Assembly (NCBI RefSeq): GCF_000935045.1
Contig: NZ_JYKS01000031.1
Coordinates: 62,001-126,000 of the forward strand
DNA from: Pseudomonas sp. 10-1B
GTDB taxonomy: Bacteria > Pseudomonadota > Gammaproteobacteria > Pseudomonadales > Pseudomonadaceae
DNA: 64,000 bases
Reading direction: 5' to 3'
Part shown: positions 59,367 through 64,000 of the stretch, piece after piece
How positions within the stretch are numbered: position 1 is the stretch's first letter
Layout: every line of letters starts with the position of its first letter
Position numbers and translations under genes: made by a program
Notes under the pieces: generated by a model
Told to the model about the DNA's origin: nothing
Seen by the model: only the letters and a program-made list of their open reading frames with translations
Database searches by the model: none

Positions 59367-59470
59367 GTGCCGGCCCTTTCGCGGGCTTGCCCGCTCCCAC
59401 AGGATGCTCATAGGCCTTGAGAGCTGTGCAATACCTGTGGGAGCGGGCAAGCCCGCGAAGAGGCCGGTAC
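59367..59470. repeat. Paired REP element 17
   Basis: Inverted copies of TTCGCGGGCTTGCCCGCTCC CACAGG, outer GTGCCGGCC / GGCCGGTAC. Convergent gap between the LysR and DUF2937 genes. Confidence 0.92.
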
Positions 59471-59484
59471 AGGCGCTGCGATAA

Positions 59485-60006
59485 TCAGCGCCAGCTCTCT
59501 TTCACCGCCCTGCGCCGCCCGCCAAGGATCACCCAGCCAATCCCCAGCAACAGGCTTTCGACCACGAAGGCCAGCACGAACCCGGCCCCAAGCCCCCAGC
59601 CAATCGCCTCGGGCACCAGCAAGATCTGGTAGCTGTAGCCATTGAGGGTTTCTTCCCGCAACCGCGGGTCGGCCTGCACCAGCACATGCCAGGTACGCTG
59701 CATCCATGAACCTTGCAACGCCTGCCATTCGTTCTCCAGCAGTTCATTGCGGATCATCAGGCTTTCGATGCTGTTGGCATCACTGTTGAACACCGGGTCG
59801 TCACTGCTGCGGTAATGCCGCAGCAGTGCCTGCAGATCGCCGTTGAAGAAGCGCTCGGCGGTTTGCCGAAAGCCGTCGAGCGCCTCGCGTGATTCGAACA
59901 GGTGCGCCTCGACCCGCAGGCCGTAGTCCTTGACCAGCCCCGGGACCTGGATGCCGGCCAGCAGGCCGACGGTGAACAACAGCAACCGCAGGTAACTTCT
60001 GAACAT
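59485..60006 (-). CDS. DUF2937 family membrane protein
   Basis: 173 residues: an N-terminal helix (FRSYLRLLLFTVGLLAGIQV), a soluble middle (VEAHLFESREALDGFRQTAE) and one or two C-terminal helices (EAIGWGLGAGFVLAFVVESLLLGIGWVIL). This layout and the P-x-L-V-K-D-Y segment match DUF2937. Function unknown. Starts 9 bases after the amidotransferase gene, so the two are probably co-transcribed. Confidence 0.82.
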   Translation of the reverse strand: MFRSYLRLLLFTVGLLAGIQVPGLVKDYGLRVEAHLFESREALDGFRQTAERFFNGDLQALLRHYRSSDDPVFNSDANSIESLMIRNELLENEWQALQGSWMQRTWHVLVQADPRLREETLNGYSYQILLVPEAIGWGLGAGFVLAFVVESLLLGIGWVILGGRRRAVKESWR

Positions 60007-60015
60007 GCAGCGTCC

Positions 60016-60789
60016 TTAGCTCTGGCCGTGCGCTGTGCACTCTCCGTGCCGCCACAAGGCCCATTGACCCGGCTCGTAGCGGTGCCAGGTCTCGTTCTCG
60101 GTCAGGGCCTCGGTGGCGATCACCGTGACCACGTCATTGGGGGTGGTTTCGGTATGAAAATCGACGATCAGGTCGACATCCTTCAAGCGTGCCGCGCCAA
60201 ACGGCGCACGCCGGGTAATGTGCACCAGCTTGGTCGAGCAGAAGCAGAACAGCCAGTCGCCGTCGCTGAGCATGCAGTTGAACACGCCCTGCCCACGGTA
60301 GCCAGCGCAGGCTTCGACCAGCACCGGCAGCAATTGCTCCACCGGCACCGGCTCGGGGAAGGCGCTGCGGATGCGGTTGAGCAAGTCGCAGAAGGCCGCT
60401 TCGCTGTCAGTGTCGCCCACCGGCCGGTAGAAACTGGCCTGGCCCTTGAAGTCGCCCAGCTGGCCGTTGTGCGCGAAGCACCAGTTACGGCCCCACATTT
60501 CCCGCACGAACGGGTGGGTGTTGGACAGGCACACCTTGCCGACGTTGGCCTGGCGGATATGGCCGATGACCACTTCGCTCTTGATCGGGTAGCGCTGCAC
60601 CAGGTTGGCCACTTCCGACTCGCTGCTGGCGGCAGGGTCCTGGAACAGGCGCAGGCCACGGCCTTCGTAGAAGCCGATGCCCCAGCCGTCGCGGTGCGGG
60701 CCGGTACGGCCACCGCGTTGCATCAGGCCGGTGAAGCTGAAGACGATATCGGTGGGGACGTTGGCACTCATGCCCAGCAGTTCGCACAT
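60016..60789 (-). CDS. Class II glutamine amidotransferase (YafJ type)
   Basis: 257 residues. The N-terminal Cys nucleophile becomes exposed after Met removal (MCELLGMSANVPTDIVFSFT), with RGGRTGPHRDGWGIGFYEGR and NTHPFVREMWGRNWCFAHNGQ forming the glutaminase site. No synthase domain is attached, as in E. coli YafJ; the physiological acceptor is unknown. It lies between two membrane-protein genes on the same strand with short gaps. Confidence 0.9.
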   Translation of the reverse strand: MCELLGMSANVPTDIVFSFTGLMQRGGRTGPHRDGWGIGFYEGRGLRLFQDPAASSESEVANLVQRYPIKSEVVIGHIRQANVGKVCLSNTHPFVREMWGRNWCFAHNGQLGDFKGQASFYRPVGDTDSEAAFCDLLNRIRSAFPEPVPVEQLLPVLVEACAGYRGQGVFNCMLSDGDWLFCFCSTKLVHITRRAPFGAARLKDVDLIVDFHTETTPNDVVTVIATEALTENETWHRYEPGQWALWRHGECTAHGQS

Positions 60790-60803
60790 AGGCGTGTCTC
60801 CAC

Positions 60804-61301
60804 TTACAGACGGGGCTCGACCCGGCCATTGCCAGGAGGGGCAACCGGGGGCGGGTCGTCACGGTAACGGTCGCGGCGCTCGGCGGCCAGCGGGGCCTGC
60901 GCGGCAAGCTCATCATCTTCGCTCGCCTGGCGCCTGGCGGCGGCCTCGGCCTGCGCACGGCGCTCGCGGGCGCGTTTTTCCAGCGGCCAGCGCACCAGCA
61001 CGAAGAGCAAATACAGGCCGAAGGCGATCATGCCGTACATGGCGAAGTCGGACACCGCGCGCCAGGCGTTGTTGCCGACCTTGAAGGCCACATCCAGGGC
61101 GGTGATGGCGATGGCCGGGGCGAAGCTTTCCTTGACCGGGTCGACGATGGTCGGGGTCAGCAGCAGCACGGCCAGCAGCACCCGCAGCGGTTCGCGCAGC
61201 CAGCGCCACATCCAGCCGGTGAGCTTGAAGCCCACCAGCAGGCAGCCCAGGGCGGCAACAGCGTAGAGGCCCCAGGCGAGGGTGTAGTCGTTCTCGGTCA
61301 T
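60804..61301 (-). CDS. Uncharacterised membrane protein with charged C-terminal tail
   Basis: 165 residues. About three hydrophobic segments (YTLAWGLYAVAALGCLLVGF, LREPLRVLLAVLLLTPTIVD, MYGMIAFGLYLLFVLVRWPL), followed by a highly charged tail (EKRARERRAQAEAAARRQAS) and a Pro-rich end. I do not recognise the family; it is common in pseudomonads beside yafJ-type genes, in my memory. First gene of a three-gene run with the amidotransferase and DUF2937 genes. Confidence 0.78.
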   Translation of the reverse strand: MTENDYTLAWGLYAVAALGCLLVGFKLTGWMWRWLREPLRVLLAVLLLTPTIVDPVKESFAPAIAITALDVAFKVGNNAWRAVSDFAMYGMIAFGLYLLFVLVRWPLEKRARERRAQAEAAARRQASEDDELAAQAPLAAERRDRYRDDPPPVAPPGNGRVEPRL

Positions 61302-61365
61302 GGTGTTCGTGCAAGCCAGGCAAAGAGATGCCTATGATAAACACTTTTCCGGGCGCAGACAGCGT

Positions 61366-61480
61366 TTGCCTGTAGCGGCCTCTTCGCGGGCAAGCCCGCT
61401 CCTACAGGGACCGCACCGTTCCCAAGGCTGTCGCAGACCTGTAGGAGCGGGCTTGCCCGCGAAGAGGCCGGCACAGGCAA
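61366..61480. repeat. Paired REP element 18
   Basis: Outer arms TTGCCTGT / ACAGGCAA and cores CTTCGCGGGCAAGCCCGCTC / GAGCGGGCTTGCCCGCGAAG pair almost perfectly. Divergent gap before ptrB; it takes up most of the leader, ending 20 bases before the ptrB start. Confidence 0.92.
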
Positions 61481-61500
61481 CCCCAACCAAGAGATCCTCA

Positions 61501-63543
61501 ATGCCAACCAAGCCCCAACCCCCGATTGCCCGAGCCGACCAGGCCGCCGACCCGTACGCCTGGCTGCAACAGCGCGACACCCCCGAGGTGCTCGCCTACC
61601 TGCAGGCCGAAAACGCCTATCAGGAAGCCTGCCTGGCCGACCAGGCGCCGCTGCGCGAGCAATTGTTCGAAGAGATCAAGGGCCGCATCCAGGAAACCGA
61701 CCTGTCGCTGCCGACGCCCTGGGGCCCCTACCTGTACTACACCCGCACCACCGCGGGTGACGAATACCCGCGCCACTACCGCTGCCCGCGCCCGGCCGAC
61801 GATTCCAATACCGTCGATGAAAGCCAGGAGCAACTGCTGCTCGACCCCAACGCCCTGGCCAACGGCGGCTTCCTGGCCCTCGGCGCGTTCAACGTCAGCC
61901 CCGACCACCGCCTGCTGGCCTACAGCCTCGATACCAGTGGCGACGAAATCTATACGCTGTACGTCAAGGACCTGGACACCGGCAACGTCACCACCCTGCC
62001 CTTCGACGACTGCGACGGCAGCCTGACCTGGGCCAACGACAGCCAGACGCTGTTCTTCGCCGAGTTGGACGACACTCACCGGCCATGGCGCCTGCGTCGC
62101 CACACGCTGGGCACCGACGGCGCGCAGACCGTGTTCGAAGAGCCCGACGGGCGCTTCTTCCTGCACTGCTACCGCACCAGTTCCGAGCGCCAGTTGGTAC
62201 TGCTGCTGAACAGCAAGACCACCAGCGAGGCCTGGGTGCTGGATGCCGAAACCCCGCAGGCGCCGTTCACCTGCCTGGCGCCGCGTGTCGAAGGCCACGA
62301 GTACTTCCCCGACCATGGCCAGCTCGACGGCCAGTGGCGCTGGTTCATCCGCACCAACCAGGACGGCATCAACTTCGCCCTGTACCACGCCCCGGTTGCG
62401 CCGGTGCCAAGCCGGGAACAATGGCAGGTGCTGGTGGCGCACCGTGACACGATCATGCTCGAGGGCCTTAGCCTGAATGCCGGCGCCCTGACCCTGAGCC
62501 TGCGCGAAGGCGGCCTGCCAATCATCGAAGTGCGCCCACAGGGCCTGCCGAGCTACCGCGTCGAGCTGCCCGATGCGGCCTACAGCCTGTACGTGCAGGA
62601 CAGCCTGGAGTTCGCCAGTCCGCGCCTGCGCCTGCGCTACGAAGCCCTCAACCGCCCGGCCCAGGTGCGCCAGCTGGAGCTGGCCACAGGCGCCCAGGCA
62701 GTGCTCAAGCAAACCCCGGTGCTGGGTGCGTTCGATGCCGACGACTATATCAGCGAGCGCCTGTGGGCCAGCGCGCCGGACGGCACCCAGGTGCCGATCA
62801 GCCTGGTGCGCCGTCGCCAGGACCTGGGCCAGCGCGTGCCGCTGTACCTGTACGGCTACGGCGCCTATGGCGAAAGCCTCGACCCGTGGTTCTCGCATGC
62901 GCGCCTGAGCCTGCTGGAGCGCGGCGTGGCCTTTGCCATCGCGCATGTGCGCGGCGGCGGCGAACTGGGCGAGGCCTGGTACCGCGCAGGCAAGCAGGAA
63001 CACAAGCACAACAGCTTCAGCGACTTCATCGCCTGCGCCGAACACCTGATCGCAGAGGGCGTGACCAGCGCTGATCGCCTGGCCATCAGTGGCGGCAGCG
63101 CGGGTGGCCTGCTGATGGGGGCGGTGCTCAACCTGCGCCCAGAACTGTTCCGCTGCGCGATTGCCGAAGTGCCGTTCGTCGACGTGCTCAACACCATGCT
63201 CGACCCCGAGCTGCCGCTGACCGTGACCGAGTATGACGAATGGGGCAACCCTGAGGAGCCTGAGGTTTACGAGCGGATCAAGGCTTATGCGCCGTACGAG
63301 AACGTGAAGCAGCAGGCCTACCCGGCCATGCTGGTGGTGGCGGGTTACAACGACAGCCGCGTGCAGTACTGGGAAGCGGCCAAGTGGGTGGCACGGTTGC
63401 GCACGCGCAAGACCGACAGCAACCTGCTGCTGCTAAAGACCGAGATGGGTGCCGGGCATGGCGGGATGAGCGGGCGCTATCAGGGGTTGAAGGATGTGGC
63501 CCTGGAATATGCGTTCGTGTTTGGCGAGTTGGGTGTGGAGTAA
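61501..63543 (+). CDS. ptrB: Oligopeptidase B (S9A prolyl oligopeptidase family)
   Basis: 680 residues. The beta-propeller N-terminal domain (ADPYAWLQQRDTPEVLAYLQ at the start) is followed by the hydrolase domain with YLYGYGAYGESLDPWF, the nucleophile in AISGGSAGGLLMGAVLN, Asp in VAGYNDSRVQYWEAAKW and His in GAGHGGMSGRY. It cleaves short peptides after Lys or Arg. ATG 61501 is preceded by AAGAGA at 6-bp spacing; in-frame codons back to 61300 run through REP DNA and are rejected. Confidence 0.94.
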   Translation: MPTKPQPPIARADQAADPYAWLQQRDTPEVLAYLQAENAYQEACLADQAPLREQLFEEIKGRIQETDLSLPTPWGPYLYYTRTTAGDEYPRHYRCPRPADDSNTVDESQEQLLLDPNALANGGFLALGAFNVSPDHRLLAYSLDTSGDEIYTLYVKDLDTGNVTTLPFDDCDGSLTWANDSQTLFFAELDDTHRPWRLRRHTLGTDGAQTVFEEPDGRFFLHCYRTSSERQLVLLLNSKTTSEAWVLDAETPQAPFTCLAPRVEGHEYFPDHGQLDGQWRWFIRTNQDGINFALYHAPVAPVPSREQWQVLVAHRDTIMLEGLSLNAGALTLSLREGGLPIIEVRPQGLPSYRVELPDAAYSLYVQDSLEFASPRLRLRYEALNRPAQVRQLELATGAQAVLKQTPVLGAFDADDYISERLWASAPDGTQVPISLVRRRQDLGQRVPLYLYGYGAYGESLDPWFSHARLSLLERGVAFAIAHVRGGGELGEAWYRAGKQEHKHNSFSDFIACAEHLIAEGVTSADRLAISGGSAGGLLMGAVLNLRPELFRCAIAEVPFVDVLNTMLDPELPLTVTEYDEWGNPEEPEVYERIKAYAPYENVKQQAYPAMLVVAGYNDSRVQYWEAAKWVARLRTRKTDSNLLLLKTEMGAGHGGMSGRYQGLKDVALEYAFVFGELGVE

Positions 63544-63572
63544 AACCCAGATTCAAGCACCCGCGCGATCCC

Positions 63573-63657
63573 TGTGGGAGCGGGCATGCCCGCGAAGAAT
63601 CCAACGCGGTGGCTGGCACCGGCTGCGCCGGTGTTCGCGGGCACGCCCGCTCCCACA
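63573..63657. repeat. Paired REP element 19, reversed arrangement
   Basis: TGTGGGAGCGGGCATGCCCG CGAAGAA comes first and GTGTTCGCGGGCACGCCCGC TCCCACA second, the opposite order to all other pairs in the window. Convergent gap after ptrB. Confidence 0.88.
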
Positions 63658-63681
63658 AGGGCCGGTGCAGGCCAGCGATGT

Positions 63682-63960
63682 TCAATCATCCTCCACCACC
63701 GGCTTCGCAGGCTCTGGCCGCAACCCCGGCAACGGCTGGTCCTTCGGCGGCCCAGGCACCGGCATCGGCGGCAACAACGGCGCCCCCGGCTGGCTGTCAT
63801 AGGCCTTGGGCGGCGTACTCGGGGTTATCTGCGGGTATGGCGTGGGCGTCGGCGTACCCGGTGCACCAGGCACCGGCGTGGTCAGCCGGGGTGGCGTGCT
63901 GGCGGCTTCGGCCATGGGCAGGCCCGCCACCAACAACGCGGTGAGGATCGCGTGAAACAT
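63682..63960 (-). CDS. Proline-rich secreted protein (unknown)
   Basis: 92 residues. Signal peptide MFHAILTALLVAGLPMAEAA with cleavage after AEA, then a mature chain that is almost only Pro, Thr, Gly, Ala and Ser (TPPRLTTPVPGAPGTPTPTP), ending EPAKPVVEDD. Such low-complexity chains act as spacers or stay unfolded in the periplasm; no family is recognised. ATG 63960 has an excellent AGGAGG at 6-bp spacing, so translation is likely despite the composition. Confidence 0.75.
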   Translation of the reverse strand: MFHAILTALLVAGLPMAEAASTPPRLTTPVPGAPGTPTPTPYPQITPSTPPKAYDSQPGAPLLPPMPVPGPPKDQPLPGLRPEPAKPVVEDD

Positions 63961-64000
63961 CAGCAACCTCCTGTCGGGAACCTTCCTACAGGCTACGCCG

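Noticed and set aside
61300..61500. N-terminal extension of the ptrB frame
   Set aside because: It translates through REP element 18; family N-terminus begins at 61501.
2071..63657. Recurrent short repeats as a possible CRISPR array
   Set aside because: The repeats are isolated palindromic pairs spread between genes, not a tandem array with spacers; no cas gene is present.

Overview
The window is a high-GC chromosomal segment of a fluorescent Pseudomonas, most likely of the P. putida group. The gene set points that way (tandem fadD1/fadD2 followed by an alpha/beta hydrolase and a PhaJ-type hydratase, hrpA, aceK, lpxO, cysK, an ECF42 sigma locus, pxpABC), and so do the many paired REP palindromes of the pseudomonad type (core GCGGG-N4-CCCGCTCC and its CGCCGGCAAGCCAGCTCC variant). 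I see no tRNA, rRNA, integrase, transposase, CRISPR array or plasmid gene. Species assignment is inference; no search was run.

Layout. 0-10.3 kb: end of a cyclophilin gene, an ABC exporter, a FemAB/GNAT-like protein, a beta-barrel porin with a clear terminator, a FabH-like ketoacyl synthase and the helicase HrpA. 10.8-19.1 kb: a gamma-glutamylpolyamine synthetase/oxidase pair, then two long-chain acyl-CoA ligases, a lysophospholipase-like hydrolase and an (R)-enoyl-CoA hydratase (fatty acid activation and supply of hydroxyacyl-CoA). 19.2-21.8 kb: an ECF42 sigma operon (SnoaL-like, YCII/DGPF, SRPBCC, sigma) with a matching ECF42-type promoter in front of its first gene. 22-29 kb: small secreted DUF2790 protein, GNAT, peptide deformylase, YihY, CsbD, CvfB, a DUF6279 lipoprotein and AceK.

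30.2-47 kb is the most interesting part. One compact run of seventeen + strand genes encodes an ABC importer, two SDR enzymes (one without the catalytic Tyr/Lys), a cupin, an alpha/beta hydrolase, an IclR regulator, a ThDP decarboxylase-like enzyme, an aspartate-dehydrogenase-like enzyme, an aldehyde dehydrogenase, a two-domain VOC protein with an extradiol-type His-His-Glu set, two small proteins, a Rieske oxygenase, a RidA protein and a VanB-type reductase. It ends in a terminator and is followed by a porin with its own AT-rich promoter. The two AT-rich promoter regions share an ATATAT-centred motif and other blocks, so the porin and catabolic operon are probably co-regulated. From memory the gene order is that of P. 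aeruginosa PA3498-PA3514; I know of no assigned pathway. The gene set reads as uptake, ring hydroxylation, ring cleavage and downstream processing of an unknown, possibly nitrogen-containing, aromatic.

47-64 kb returns to core genes: DUF4265, EamA transporter, LpxO, CysK, DUF748, a MoxR/VWA pair, an MFS-pxpABC 5-oxoproline operon with divergent LysR regulator, a YafJ-type amidotransferase, oligopeptidase B and a proline-rich secreted protein. Nineteen paired REP elements punctuate the window; they fill every convergent intergenic gap but are absent from 29.2 to 47.0 kb, the interval of the catabolic cluster.
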